Part shown: piece by piece, positions 32,127 to 40,770 of the stretch | How the letters are laid out: every line of letters starts with the position of its first letter | Numbering within the stretch: position 1 is the first letter of the stretch | Assembly: GCA_963727495.1 (NCBI GenBank) | Contig: CAVSGQ010000008.1 | Coordinates: 62,001 to 126,000, forward strand | Direction of reading: 5' to 3' | From: Actinophytocola sp963727495 | Lineage (GTDB): Bacteria; Actinomycetota; Actinomycetes; Mycobacteriales; Pseudonocardiaceae | Length of the DNA stretch: 64,000 bases | Translations under genes and position numbers: made by a program | Notes under the pieces: generated by a model | The model's input: the letters and a program-made list of their open reading frames with translations, nothing else | What the model was told of the DNA's origin: nothing | The model's database searches: none

Positions 32127-32753
32127 ATGTCCAGAGCCGCTTCCCTGTCCCTCGCCGCCGCCGGCGTGCTGTTCCTGCTCTACCCGGTGGTCCGGCCGTG
32201 GACCGACGAGACCACCGCGGACGGCGCGCACGAGGCCATGGCCTCCGGCGCCTGGGTCGCCGCGCACGCGTTCGCGATGATCGGCTTCATCCTGGTGCCG
32301 CTGGCGCTGCTCGGCCTGCGCGAGGCGATCGGCCTCGTCCCGGCCGCCACCATGTGGGTCGGCGCGGGGCTCACGCTGCCCTACTACGGCGCGGAGGACT
32401 TCGGCCTGCACGCCGCCGCGACCCAGGGCGGCGACCTGCTCGACGTCGCCGAGGCGACCCGCTACAACCCGGTGGCGATCACCATGTTCGGCGCCGGCCT
32501 GCTGACCCTGGCGGTCGGCGCGATCCTGGTGGCCGTCGCGGTCCGCCGGTCGGGCACGCTGCCGCGCCACTGCGCGATCGTGTTCGCCGCCGGCTTCGCC
32601 CTGTTCCTGCCGCAGTTCTTCACCCCGGCGCCGGTGCGCATCGCGCACGGCGTGGTCATGCTGGCCGGCCTGGTCTGGCTGGCGGTGGCGGCGTGGCGGG
32701 CGACCCCGCGCCCGGCAGGCCACCCGTCCCCGACCGTCCCGGCCGCGGCCTGA
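32127..32753 (+). CDS. Six-helix integral membrane protein of unknown function
   Basis: 208 residues with hydrophobic segments at about 4-22, 42-64, 70-85, 115-138, 150-165 and 168-190 (for example LSLAAAGVLFLLYPVV, AFAMIGFILVPLALLGL, MFGAGLLTLAVGAILVAVAV). A helical charged loop lies between helices 3 and 4. The family is not recognised; relatives often sit next to WHG-type TetR genes, as here, suggesting a regulated efflux or membrane-sensing role (inference). An insertion sequence lies 51 bp downstream. Confidence 0.75.
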   Translation: MSRAASLSLAAAGVLFLLYPVVRPWTDETTADGAHEAMASGAWVAAHAFAMIGFILVPLALLGLREAIGLVPAATMWVGAGLTLPYYGAEDFGLHAAATQGGDLLDVAEATRYNPVAITMFGAGLLTLAVGAILVAVAVRRSGTLPRHCAIVFAAGFALFLPQFFTPAPVRIAHGVVMLAGLVWLAVAAWRATPRPAGHPSPTVPAAA

Positions 32754-32795
32754 ACCATCCGCCCGGACGCCGAACCTGAACAGAGCAGATGTCGG

Positions 32796-32803
32796 GGTAT
32801 GGC
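32796..32803. repeat. Left target-site duplication GGTATGGC of the insertion sequence
   Basis: The 8-bp sequence GGTATGGC directly precedes the left inverted repeat and is repeated exactly at 34297-34304. Eight-bp duplications are typical of ISL3-family elements and show that both ends are intact. Confidence 0.9.
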
Positions 32804-32827
32804 GGCTCTTCGAACTTGATCGGGGTT
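32804..32827 (+). repeat. Left terminal inverted repeat of the ISL3 element
   Basis: 24 bp beginning GGCTCTTCGAA and ending CGGGGTT. It differs from the right end at three internal positions. Confidence 0.9.
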
Positions 32828-32896
32828 TGATGCCGATGGTGACTGCGGTGACCTGAGTGGTGGCGCGGCTCGGTGGCTCTGGGGGTGGTGGCTGGG

Positions 32897-32961
32897 TGCC
32901 CGTGGCTGTTGTTGATCATTCCTGTTGTCGACGCAGGATCACAACAGAACAGCCACGGGCA
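32897..32961 (+). promoter_or_regulatory. Long hairpin overlapping the transposase start codon
   Basis: TGCCCGTGGCTGTT (32897-32910) pairs perfectly with AACAGCCACGGGCA (32948-32961), the last base being the A of the transposase ATG. In a transcript started outside the element the start codon would be buried, a known IS strategy against read-through expression (inference here). Confidence 0.6.
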
Positions 32962-34284
32962 TGGTCAACGATACGACCAACGATGCGACCCGGCTGCTGG
33001 GCCTGGAGGGCTTGGCGGTCACCGGGGTCGAAGAGGGACATGGTGATGGGCCGGTCGTGGCCCTGGTCACCAGCGATACGCAGGCACGGATGTGTCCGAT
33101 GTGTGGGGTGGAGGCGGTGCGGGTGAAGGAGTGGATCACGACTCATCCGCGTGACCTCCCGGTCGCGGGCAGGATGATGCGGTTGCGGTGGCGGAAACGT
33201 CGCTGGATCTGCGACCGAGTCGATTGTCCACGTGGGACGTTCACCGAGCAGGTGGAGCAGGTGCCGGCACGGGCGCGGATCACGGCCCGGTTGCGGGGCG
33301 GCGGGCGCGGCGGTCGGTGATGGCGGGCGCACGATCGTGCAGTCCGCGCGTGATCACGGGCTGTCCTGGCCAGTGACGGCGGCGGCGTTCGCCGCGCACG
33401 CCGCCGCCGTGCTGCCCGAGCAGCCGGAGCCGGTGGCGGTGCTGGGCATCGATGAAACAAGGCGGGGCCGGCCGTGCTGGCAGTACAACACGGAGTTGGG
33501 GGTGTGGGAGATGACGGTGGACCGCTGGCATGTCGGCTTCGTCGACATCGGTGGCGGACAAGGCTTGCTGGGGCAGGTCGAAGGCCGCACCGCCCAAGCG
33601 GTCATCGACTGGATCAACGGCCGCCCCGGCGACTGGCAGGCCGCGGTGCGGCACGTGGTCATCGACATGTGCACCGTGTTCAAAGCCGCCGTCACCGACG
33701 CGCTGCCACACGCGACACTGGTGGTGGACCACTTCCACGTCGTCCAACTCGCGAACAAGGTGATCGACGAGGTCCGCTGCCGACGCACCGCCCAGGTCCG
33801 CGGTCGCCGCGGCCGATCCGGCGACCGGGAATGGGACCTACGGAACAAGCTCACTGCCAACGTGGAGAACCGCAACCGGGACAAGACCCGCGCTATGGTC
33901 GCGGAATTGGCGGATCTGGGTGAGATCGGACCACCGATCCTGGCCGCCTGGCTGGCCAAAGAAGAACTCCGCCACCTCCTCACCCTGGCCCGCACTCACC
34001 CCACCCGCCACCAGATCTCGGGGCGACTGTTCCGCTTCTACACCATCTGCGCCGACAGCGGCGTCCCCGAACTCGAACGCCTCGCCACCACCGTGCAGAC
34101 CTGGTGGCCCCAGATCGAAGCGTTCATCCACACCGGCATCACCAACGCGAAAAGCGAAGGCATCAACCGAGTCGTCAAACTCGAAGCCCGCACCGCCTAC
34201 GGCTTCCGCAACCCCACCAACCAACGACTACGCACCCGCTGCGCCACCACCCGACGAGGACGCGGATGCCTCAACCCCGCTTAA
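32961..34284 (+). pseudogene. ISL3 family transposase, frameshifted
   Basis: The N-terminal part (from ATG 32961) has the ISL3 zinc-finger pattern CPMC ... C ... C and a helix-turn-helix region. The catalytic domain with DDE residues follows in another frame: Asp in LGIDETRRGRPCW, Asp in LVVDHFHVVQLANK and Glu in AKSEGINRVVK. The frames change near 33296-33310 in a G/C-rich run (ITARLR then RTIVQSARDHGLSWP). The joined product is about 440 residues, normal for the family. As written the element could not make a full transposase; sequencing error is possible. Confidence 0.85.
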
Positions 34285-34296
34285 CTTCGAAGAGCC
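34273..34296 (-). repeat. Right terminal inverted repeat of the ISL3 element
   Basis: Reverse complement begins GGCTCTTCGAA, matching the left end at 21 of 24 positions. Confidence 0.9.
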
Positions 34297-34304
34297 GGTA
34301 TGGC
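34297..34304. repeat. Right target-site duplication GGTATGGC
   Basis: Exact copy of 32796-32803, directly after the right inverted repeat. Confidence 0.9.
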
Positions 34305-34345
34305 TCGTCGTTCGAGCTGCCAGGCAATCGGTCCGCAAGAGCAGC

Positions 34346-34379
34346 GTGGTGTGGCGGGCGCAGCGACCCGCCACACCAC
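34346..34379 (-). terminator. Perfect 13-bp hairpin after the small membrane-protein gene
   Basis: GTGGTGTGGCGGG (34346-34358), 8-nt loop, and its exact reverse complement (34367-34379). It begins 6 bp beyond the stop codon of the minus-strand gene at 34386, a typical terminator position. Confidence 0.6.
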
Positions 34380-34385
34380 GCCAGC

Positions 34386-34688
34386 TCAACGTTCGTGCCA
34401 GCCCACGCGACCCAGCATGGCCAAAAGAACAACGCTGGCTGCCCCGAGCGCCGCCGCAAGAACGGCAAGCCCGGCGAACAGAACGATCAGCAGGACCGCG
34501 CCTCGAACCGTCCGCGGCCAGGAGTCCAACAGTCGCTCGATGGACTCGAGCCAGGCGGGTTCACCTCGGTCGGAGCACCCGACTGCGGCCGTTACGTACA
34601 CACCAGACGGTGGCCGCACCGGCACAACGTCACGCGGATCACGATCCACGGGTGGATTATTCCTGCCAGATGGCTCTATACTCGACAT
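34386..34688 (-). CDS. Hypothetical small protein with one C-terminal membrane segment
   Basis: About 100 residues from ATG 34688 (GAAAGG 7 nt upstream). The N-terminal half is polar. After ERLLDSWPRTVRG a hydrophobic stretch (AVLLIVLFAGLAVLAAALGA and ASVVLLAML) predicts one or two membrane helices, ending GRVGWHER. No family is recognised. Support comes from the ribosome-binding site, the charge/hydrophobicity pattern and the hairpin right after the stop. A longer version could start at 34721 or 34772, but that region contains a strong hairpin. Confidence 0.5.
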   Translation of the reverse strand: MSSIEPSGRNNPPVDRDPRDVVPVRPPSGVYVTAAVGCSDRGEPAWLESIERLLDSWPRTVRGAVLLIVLFAGLAVLAAALGAASVVLLAMLGRVGWHER

Positions 34689-34729
34689 GTCGACGCCTTT
34701 CTCGAAGCGTTGGATGGGCATTGACGAAT

Positions 34730-34759
34730 GCGGCTCCTCGGCTAGCCCCGAGGAGCCGC
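34730..34759. terminator. 12-bp perfect hairpin in the region right of the IS
   Basis: GCGGCTCCTCGG (34730-34741) and CCGAGGAGCCGC (34748-34759) with a 6-nt loop. It could stop transcription in either direction, insulating the cassette to the right. No T-tract on either strand. Confidence 0.45.
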
Positions 34760-34882
34760 TGTCGTCATCCATAGTGCCCCGATCTTCCGTCGTTTGCCAA
34801 CTTGCATCGACTTCGGGCGAATCCTGCCCAACATGCGATTAATCGGCAGATACGTCTCCTCGTGCTGAGGATCAATCACCCG

Positions 34883-35015
34883 CCGTTGGAATAGTCTGCC
34901 CGCTTCGGATGAGATGGCACATTTTTGTCAGATTTCTATTCCAGTTCGACGCGACCGTCGGCTACGAGTCGACAACTGTGCGCCGCCGGAACTTGCTGTC
35001 AGATTATTCCAACGG
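34883..35015. promoter_or_regulatory. Three copies of a TCAGATTATTCCAACGG-type motif upstream of the DUF397/XRE cassette
   Basis: Copy C (34997-35015) is TGTCAGATTATTCCAACGG. Copy B (34926-34948) has the same TGTCAGATT and ATTCCA separated by TCT. Copy A (34883-34900) is inverted, reading GGCAGACTATTCCAACGG on the minus strand. Copies A and C form an 11-bp perfect inverted repeat (CCGTTGGAATA / TATTCCAACGG). The region is unusually A+T-rich for this genome. Binding by the XRE regulator is inferred from position. The rest of 34773-35060 holds no recognisable gene. Confidence 0.5.
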
Positions 35016-35060
35016 AAGGATTAGTCGCGTTCGATCCCTGCCTGTGAGGTGATCACGACT

Positions 35061-35264
35061 ATGTGTTCAGCAAACCAAGACCCCGACCGCATCCGCTGGG
35101 TGCGGTCCGGGCGGTGCAATTACAGCGGGAACTGTGTCGAGTTCGGACAAGCGCCGCGTGGCGGGATCAGGGTCCGGGACTCGAGGGTCGGATCGAGAGC
35201 ACACCTTGCGTTCGGGATGGATTCCTGGACGCGTTTCGTCCACTTCTGTCGAGGCGTGGCCTAA
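35061..35264 (+). CDS. DUF397 domain-containing protein
   Basis: 67 residues from ATG 35061 (GAGG 11 nt upstream; GTG at 35049 is possible). The sequence WVRSGRCNYSGNCVEFGQ ... GGIRVRDSRVGSRAHLAFGMDSWTRFVHF matches the DUF397 pattern (W..S..S..NCVEV......VRDSK......L.F....W..F). DUF397 proteins are small partners of XRE/DUF5753 regulators in actinomycetes, as in the WhiJ-type systems, and such a regulator gene follows after 105 bp. The mechanism is not established from sequence. Confidence 0.75.
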   Translation: MCSANQDPDRIRWVRSGRCNYSGNCVEFGQAPRGGIRVRDSRVGSRAHLAFGMDSWTRFVHFCRGVA

Positions 35265-35369
35265 CATCGAAGCTCAAGCGGAGATCAACATTCTCGTCCA
35301 GCCTGTCGCGCTTTGAGTTGCCCTCCCAGTCACTTATTCTCTGGTCACGTAGCCACGTTCGAGTGACAG

Positions 35370-36260
35370 GTGAGCAGTCGGGTGACAAGCAAGGACACTC
35401 CTAGTGGACGAGACTCTGGCCGGCAACTCGGTCGCGAACTCCGCAAGCTGCGGCAGGCTGCCGGGATCACACAGAACCGTGCGGCCGAGTGGCTGGGCTG
35501 TCGCCAGGCGAAGATCAACAAGATCGAGAGCAGCCTCGTGCGAATCAGTCGCAGCGACCTAGACAGGCTGCTGGAGCTGTACGAAGTCGACCCTGGTCGA
35601 GCCGAGTCACTCCGCGCACTCGCCAAGCGTCAGCCTGCCAGGCGCTCTGTCGACTCACCCCCTCTTTGGCGAGCGTACGAAGACCTCACCGACCGGGAAC
35701 TGGACGCGCAGGCGATCTTCAGCTGGCACAGCGAGGGGATACCGGTCCCCTTGTGCTCCGAGGCGTACATGCTTCAGAGGGTGGGTCACCACCCAGGAAC
35801 AGCCGAATGCGTGACCGAACTTCTCAGGCGACGGAAGGCACGATCCAAGATCCTTTTCGACGAGGGAGCACTCGACTATCAGACGATCCTCAGTGAGTCA
35901 GCGCTTCGCCGGATGCCCGGTGGGCATTCTCCAGAGCTCGTCGTGGACCAGATGGAGCACATGATCTACCTGATCAAAAGCAGCCACCGCTTGACCTTGC
36001 GGATTCTGCCGTTCGCCGCCCCGCTGGACTTCGTCGACTCCGACTTCATCCTGCTGCGGTTCCCGCCCGAAATCGACGAAAAAGACTTCGCATACATCGA
36101 GTACGTGAGCGGCGCGCGGAACATATCCAATGCCAGTGAGCTGGAAAGCTTCGAAGAGCATTGGAGCAGGCTCCAAGCTGCTGCGTTGAGTCCTATCGCC
36201 AGCCTCGAGTTCATTGAACTGGTCATGCGTGAGGCTCGCGACGACATGCGCCGCGCGTAG
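35370..36260 (+). CDS. Helix-turn-helix XRE regulator with DUF5753 domain
   Basis: 296 residues. The XRE helix-turn-helix lies at about 16-75 (QLGRELRKLRQAAGITQNRA ... CRQAKINKIESSLVRIS). The C-terminal DUF5753 domain has the usual IFSWHSEGIPVPLCSEAYML, TELLRRRKARSKIL and YLIKSSHRLTLRILPF segments. It is a DNA-binding regulator, typically paired with DUF397. The GTG at 35370 is the best start; a second GTG lies 12 bp further on. Codon use is less G+C-rich than in the flanking genes, as in the rest of this cassette. Confidence 0.87.
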   Translation: MSSRVTSKDTPSGRDSGRQLGRELRKLRQAAGITQNRAAEWLGCRQAKINKIESSLVRISRSDLDRLLELYEVDPGRAESLRALAKRQPARRSVDSPPLWRAYEDLTDRELDAQAIFSWHSEGIPVPLCSEAYMLQRVGHHPGTAECVTELLRRRKARSKILFDEGALDYQTILSESALRRMPGGHSPELVVDQMEHMIYLIKSSHRLTLRILPFAAPLDFVDSDFILLRFPPEIDEKDFAYIEYVSGARNISNASELESFEEHWSRLQAAALSPIASLEFIELVMREARDDMRRA

Positions 36261-36342
36261 GAAATCTTGTGGTGTTCAGAGTGACGTTCCCGCGCTAGGC
36301 TTGACCCACCTGGAGGCTCACCCGCTGAGGGGACTGAGACGA

Positions 36343-37212
36343 GTGCGTGACGCACGTTCACACTTAGACCAGCCAATGACGTTCGATCCAAGACGTCCAA
36401 GTGTGGCCCGGATCTCGAACTTCCTGCTCGGAGGTAGTGCGAACTGGGCCGTTGATCGTGATTTCGCGCGTCGTGCGGTGAAGTCGTTCCCCCTGCTCGC
36501 GGCCGTCGCCAAGGCGAATCGACTATTCTTGATGCGCACAGTGCGGTACCTGGCGAAATCAGGCATACGTCAGTTCATCGACATTGGCGGCGGGGTGCCG
36601 ACTCTGGAAAACACGCATCAGGTCGCTGACAAGGTCGTTTCCGACTGTCGCGTCGTGTATGTGGAGTCGGATCCTGTCGCCGTCGCGCACGCCGAGATTC
36701 TGCTCGACCAGGACGGAGATCCTGACAGGCACGCTGTCGTATGCGCCGATCCCGGCAGTCCCGTGGAACTGTGGGAACGGTCATGCGACACCTGGATGAT
36801 CGACCCACATGAGCCGGTCGCACTCCTGTTGGCTTCCGTGACGGACAACTTCCAGATATGGCGCTGTGGCGGCGACCTCGGCGCGAACGCTGTTGTGCGC
36901 TATCGCGAATTGTTGCCCGTTGGGTCTCACCTTGCGATCTCGCACATCACGACGGACGGTGTGCCAAACGAGACCATCAACCAGCTCCGAGCGCTCACCG
37001 AGCTATACAGCGATTCGTGCAAGAACAAGCTGACCTGGCGCTCCAGGACCGAGATGGCCGCACTTTTCGGAGACTTCGAACTCGTCGCCCCCGGTGTCGT
37101 CTGGACCACGGAGTGGCGGCCCGACGAGCCTGCTGTGTTGGCCTCCCCCAACCAGTCCGTGATGTTCGCAGGCGTCGGCCGCAAGGTCCGCACGGGACCT
37201 GACTCTGCCTGA
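36343..37212 (+). CDS. SAM-dependent methyltransferase, Methyltransf_19/DUF574 family
   Basis: 289 residues from GTG 36343 (an ATG at 36376 is possible). ARISNFLLGGSANWAVDRDFA and the motif I equivalent FIDIGGGVPTLENTHQVAD are diagnostic of the actinobacterial DUF574 family, with VYVESDPVAVAHAEILL as the acidic loop. The substrate is unknown; these genes frequently accompany DUF397/XRE-DUF5753 pairs, as here. The region 37213-37381 downstream has no gene that I can recognise. Confidence 0.82.
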   Translation: MRDARSHLDQPMTFDPRRPSVARISNFLLGGSANWAVDRDFARRAVKSFPLLAAVAKANRLFLMRTVRYLAKSGIRQFIDIGGGVPTLENTHQVADKVVSDCRVVYVESDPVAVAHAEILLDQDGDPDRHAVVCADPGSPVELWERSCDTWMIDPHEPVALLLASVTDNFQIWRCGGDLGANAVVRYRELLPVGSHLAISHITTDGVPNETINQLRALTELYSDSCKNKLTWRSRTEMAALFGDFELVAPGVVWTTEWRPDEPAVLASPNQSVMFAGVGRKVRTGPDSA

Positions 37213-37381
37213 CCACCCGGACGTGGCGGTCGTCCCGCTTGCGCGGCGGCCGCTCGTCCCTACTCGCTGGCCGATCGACCGAGATCGCTCTGCGTAGGCC
37301 GTCGGGCCTTGCACGACCCGACCTGAGCCGCCGTCGGCCAACCAAACAGCCAGCACTGTCGCGACTACCCCAAGCCAGTCG

Positions 37382-38329
37382 CTAGGCGGCCATCGCGGCG
37401 CGCAGCGAACGGTAGAGCAGTGCGGCATCGCCCAGGCGGTGCCGCAACTGCCGTTCCAGGCCGCCGATCGGCACCAGGTTCTGCGGCGCGCGCGGGTCCT
37501 TGTGCGGCGAGCTCGCCAGCCGCGGCAGGACCCGCGCGGTCACGTCGGCCAGCGCGACCGCGTCCGGCGCCGCCAGGTCCGCCGAACACTCCAGCCGCAC
37601 CACCGCCGACCACGGCGCCCGCGACGAGCCGGGCAGGCGCAGGTACCACGAGTGGCGCTCCCAGGACGTGCCCATCGTGAACACCGGGCTGCGCTGCCCC
37701 GGCGCCAGGTCCGCGATGACCGCGGCCTGCTCGGACTGCAGGTAGGACTTCTGGTGCGTCTTCACGTAGCCGACGGTCCGCGCGAGGTGCGTGCGCCCGC
37801 GCAGCGGACCGTCCACGACCAGCAGGTCGTCCTCGACACCCCCGTGCTCGCGCCACGCGTTGGCCAGCTCGACCTCCAGCGCGGCCAGCCGGCCCTGCAC
37901 GCCGAGGGTCAGCTGGTCGAGGCCGCCGGGGGTGCGGTGGAACCGGTAGCGCGCGTGCCGGGTCTCGATGTCCCCGCCGACCGCCGCGTACAGGCCGCGG
38001 TCCACGGCCACGTCGACGATCCGCGCGGTCCCGTCGCAGCACACGAGGCCCGCGGCGAGCGATGCGACCACCCCGGGCAGCGGCTCCGGTCCCTGGCCGT
38101 GCACCCAGACCCGGCCGTCGATGCGGCGCACGCCGTCGAGGAACAGCACCGAACCGGGCAGCGCGCCGCCGGCCGGCGTGACCGGCTTCCAGTCCGCCGC
38201 CGGCCGCTCGAGGTCCAGCGCCAGCCGCGCGGAGGACTCGCGGCCGTCCAGCTCGTCCCCGCGGGCGACCCCGTAGCCGGGGTCCCACGGGTCGACCGTG
38301 TACGAGGTCGGTGAGAGGACCGAGGTCAT
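37382..38329 (-). CDS. nurA: NurA-type 5'-3' nuclease
   Basis: 315 residues. The metal-binding aspartate region is SVLFLDGVRRIDGRVWV; VVDGPLRGR, GYVKTHQKSYL, HSWYLRLPG and VRLEC follow. The C-terminal DPRAPQNLVPIGGLERQLRH is typical of NurA nucleases. Known NurA works with the HerA hexameric translocase to resect DNA ends, alongside Mre11-Rad50. Its ATG overlaps the sbcC stop (ATGA), so it is the last gene of a coupled herA-sbcD-sbcC-nurA operon. Assignment rests on motifs and this context. Confidence 0.82.
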   Translation of the reverse strand: MTSVLSPTSYTVDPWDPGYGVARGDELDGRESSARLALDLERPAADWKPVTPAGGALPGSVLFLDGVRRIDGRVWVHGQGPEPLPGVVASLAAGLVCCDGTARIVDVAVDRGLYAAVGGDIETRHARYRFHRTPGGLDQLTLGVQGRLAALEVELANAWREHGGVEDDLLVVDGPLRGRTHLARTVGYVKTHQKSYLQSEQAAVIADLAPGQRSPVFTMGTSWERHSWYLRLPGSSRAPWSAVVRLECSADLAAPDAVALADVTARVLPRLASSPHKDPRAPQNLVPIGGLERQLRHRLGDAALLYRSLRAAMAA

Positions 38330-40770
38330 ATCCTCATCGCCTCGACCCGCCGCAGCCGCGACGACGCGCCGTCGCGGGTGACCGCGAACTGCACCGGCAC
38401 GCGCTCGGCCAGCGCCGGCACGTGCGTCACGATCCCCACCATCCGGTCGGTCTCCTGCGCCAGCCGCTCCAGCGTCGCCGCCACGGTGTCCAGCGTGGAC
38501 TCGTCCAGGGTGCCGAAGCCCTCGTCGAGGAACATCGAGTTCAGGTCCCGCTTGCCCCCGGACAGCCCGACCACCTGGTGCGACAGCGCGAGCGCGAGGG
38601 CCAGCGAGGCCTGGAAGGTCTCCCCGCCGGACAGCGTGTTCACCGGCCGCTGGGTGCCGGCGTCGTTGTGGTCGACCACGACCAGCTCGTTGCGCTCGGC
38701 GCGGTGCAGCTCGTACTGCCCGCCGGAGAGCTGCAGCAGGATCTCCGACGCCTCGGTCACCAGCGAGTCCAGCGCCTCGGCGCACAGCCACGCCTCGAAC
38801 CCGTTGGACTTCAACAGGTTCCCGAGCGTGCGCGCGACCTGCTCCTCCTCCTTGCGCCGCTCGACCTCCGCGGCGAGCGCGACCGACGTGTCGCGCCGCT
38901 CCACCCGGTCGGCCAGCTCGGCCTTCGCCCGCTCGATGTGCCCGGCCAGCACCACGTCCGCCTTCGCCTTGCCCGGCACGGCAACCCCGTGCCCGGCCAG
39001 CAGCTCGGCCAGCTCGGCGCTCGCGGTGGTGCCCTGGGCGAGCAGGTCCTTCTCGCGCTGCTCCAGCTCGGCCACGCGCGCCGCCAGCTCGGTCTGCCGG
39101 GTACCGGCCCAGGCGAGCAGCGCCTGCCACGCCGCGGCGAGGTCGGTGTCGCCAACCTGCGGCACGCCGAGCGCGACGAACCGGTCGCGGCTGTCGCGCA
39201 GCGCGGCCCAGGCGCGCTTCTCCTCGTCGCCGAGCGCGGTCCGCTCGCGCCGCGCGTCGTCGACGGCCGCGCGGACGGACCGGGCGGTGGCGACGGCCCG
39301 GCGCCGCACCGCGTCGGCGGCCTCCCGCTCGCGCAGCGCCGTCTCGACCTCGGCCGGCGGCGGCGCGCCGGTCAGCTCGGCGGCGAGCTCCGCGGCCTGC
39401 CGCTCGGCGGAGCTCACCTCGGCGCGCGCGGACGCGGCGGCCCTGGCGGCGTCCGCATGCGCGCGGCGCGCGGCGGTGAGCCCGCTCCTCGCGGTGGTGA
39501 CCGCGGCGCGCGCGGCGTCGAGGTCGGCCGGCAGCTCGTGGTGCGGCAGGTCGTGCACCCGCTGGCGGCACACCGGGCACGGCTCGCCCTCGACGAGGTC
39601 GGCGGCGAGCGCGACCGCGCGGTGCGCCCGGTCGGCGCCGGCCTGCGCGGCCTCCGCCTCGGTGGCGGTCCGCTCCGCGCCGGCCAGCTCGGTCGCGGCG
39701 TGCTGCTCGGCGGCCTCCGCCCGCCCGGCACCGTCACGCAGCCCGTCGAGCCGGCCGGCCAGTGCCGCCGACCGGGCGTGCGCGTCGCGCCAGCGTTCCA
39801 GCTCGGTGGCCGCCGGCAGGTCGGCGAGGCCGCGCTCGGCCGCCGCCTCCGCCTCGTCGGCGGCCTGCTGCTCGGTGAGCCGCCGCGCGATCTGCTCGTC
39901 GGCGACCGCGAGCCGGGTGGCGAGGTCGGCGACGTCGCCGGGCCGGCGCAGCGCCCGCAGCTCGCGCAGCCCGTCACCGGCCGCCTTCGTCGCGGCGTTC
40001 GCCTCGGCCCACTCGACGCGCAGTGCGGCCTGCCGCTCGACCGCCTCGTCCACGGTGGGCACCAGGCCCTCCAGGTCGGCCACCCGCCGGGTGGCGGCCG
40101 CGACCACCTCGTCGGTGACCGTGCCCAGCTCGGCGAGGCGCTTCTCGGTCATCTCGAGCTTCCCCCTGGCCAGCTGCGCGCGCTCCCTGGCCTTCTTGCC
40201 GACGTCCTCGTAGACGGCGTAGGCGAGCAGCGCGATCAGCAGGTCCTGCCGGTCCCCGGGCTTGGCCTGCAGGAACTCCGCGAAGCGGCCCTGCGGCAGC
40301 ACCACGCACTGGGTGAACTGCTCGTAGCCGATGCCGAGCAGCTCGCTCACCGCGGCGGTGACCCGGTCCCCCTCGGCCTCAGAGCGGACGACGGCCTCGA
40401 GGATCTTGCCGAGGTCGGCGTCCGGCGGCACGTCCGGGTCCAGCCGGTCCAGCCGCGCCTCTTTGGTGTGCACGTTGCCGCGGGCGTCGCGGCGCAGCTG
40501 CCGCGCCGCCGCGTAGCGCCCGCCGGACGCCTCGAAGACCAGGCAGACCCGGCCCTCGTTGACCGACGGCGCGAGCGCGTTGCGGATCACGTTCCCCTTG
40601 CCCCAGCGGGGAACCGTGCCGTACAGCGCGAAGCACAGCGCGTCGATCACCGTCGACTTGCCCGAGCCGGTCGGCCCGGTCAGCACGAAGAAGTCCACAT
40701 CGGACAGCTGGATGTCGGTGTCGTCGCGGTAGCTGCCGAAGCCGGAGAACGCCAGGCGCAGCGGGCGCAT
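38326..40770 (-). CDS. sbcC: Exonuclease subunit SbcC (Rad50-like SMC ATPase)
   Basis: 814 residues. The N-terminal Walker A is LTGPTGSGKST (residues 31-40) after RLAFSGFGSY. Long coiled coils flank a zinc hook CPVC at 398-401. The ABC signature is NTLSGGETFQASLALALALS and Walker B SMFLDEGFGTLDE. It forms the ATP-driven DNA-tethering partner of SbcD for processing blocked or hairpin DNA ends. The ATG overlaps the sbcD stop and the TGA overlaps the nurA start. The open frame extends upstream as far as 44061 without a stop, which I do not take as one protein. Confidence 0.92.
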   Translation of the reverse strand: MRPLRLAFSGFGSYRDDTDIQLSDVDFFVLTGPTGSGKSTVIDALCFALYGTVPRWGKGNVIRNALAPSVNEGRVCLVFEASGGRYAAARQLRRDARGNVHTKEARLDRLDPDVPPDADLGKILEAVVRSEAEGDRVTAAVSELLGIGYEQFTQCVVLPQGRFAEFLQAKPGDRQDLLIALLAYAVYEDVGKKARERAQLARGKLEMTEKRLAELGTVTDEVVAAATRRVADLEGLVPTVDEAVERQAALRVEWAEANAATKAAGDGLRELRALRRPGDVADLATRLAVADEQIARRLTEQQAADEAEAAAERGLADLPAATELERWRDAHARSAALAGRLDGLRDGAGRAEAAEQHAATELAGAERTATEAEAAQAGADRAHRAVALAADLVEGEPCPVCRQRVHDLPHHELPADLDAARAAVTTARSGLTAARRAHADAARAAASARAEVSSAERQAAELAAELTGAPPPAEVETALREREAADAVRRRAVATARSVRAAVDDARRERTALGDEEKRAWAALRDSRDRFVALGVPQVGDTDLAAAWQALLAWAGTRQTELAARVAELEQREKDLLAQGTTASAELAELLAGHGVAVPGKAKADVVLAGHIERAKAELADRVERRDTSVALAAEVERRKEEEQVARTLGNLLKSNGFEAWLCAEALDSLVTEASEILLQLSGGQYELHRAERNELVVVDHNDAGTQRPVNTLSGGETFQASLALALALSHQVVGLSGGKRDLNSMFLDEGFGTLDESTLDTVAATLERLAQETDRMVGIVTHVPALAERVPVQFAVTRDGASSRLRRVEAMRI

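Larger units (their letters stand above)
32804..34296 (+). mobile_element. Complete ISL3-family insertion sequence (1493 bp)
   Basis: The boundaries are set by 24-bp imperfect inverted repeats (32804-32827 and 34273-34296, 21 of 24 matching, both beginning GGCTCTTCGAA from the outside) and by a perfect 8-bp direct repeat GGTATGGC. It carries one transposase gene, broken by a frameshift. It inserted between the membrane-protein gene and a small divergent gene without interrupting a recognisable reading frame. Confidence 0.92.

Noticed and set aside
34104..34724. A 206-codon plus-strand frame across the right end of the IS
   Set aside because: It crosses the transposase, the IS end and the target duplication, with His/Arg/Pro-rich noise and no family match.
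35025..35060. tRNA-like TTCGATCCC segment
   Set aside because: No acceptor, D or anticodon stems can be formed around it; it is the leader of the DUF397 gene.
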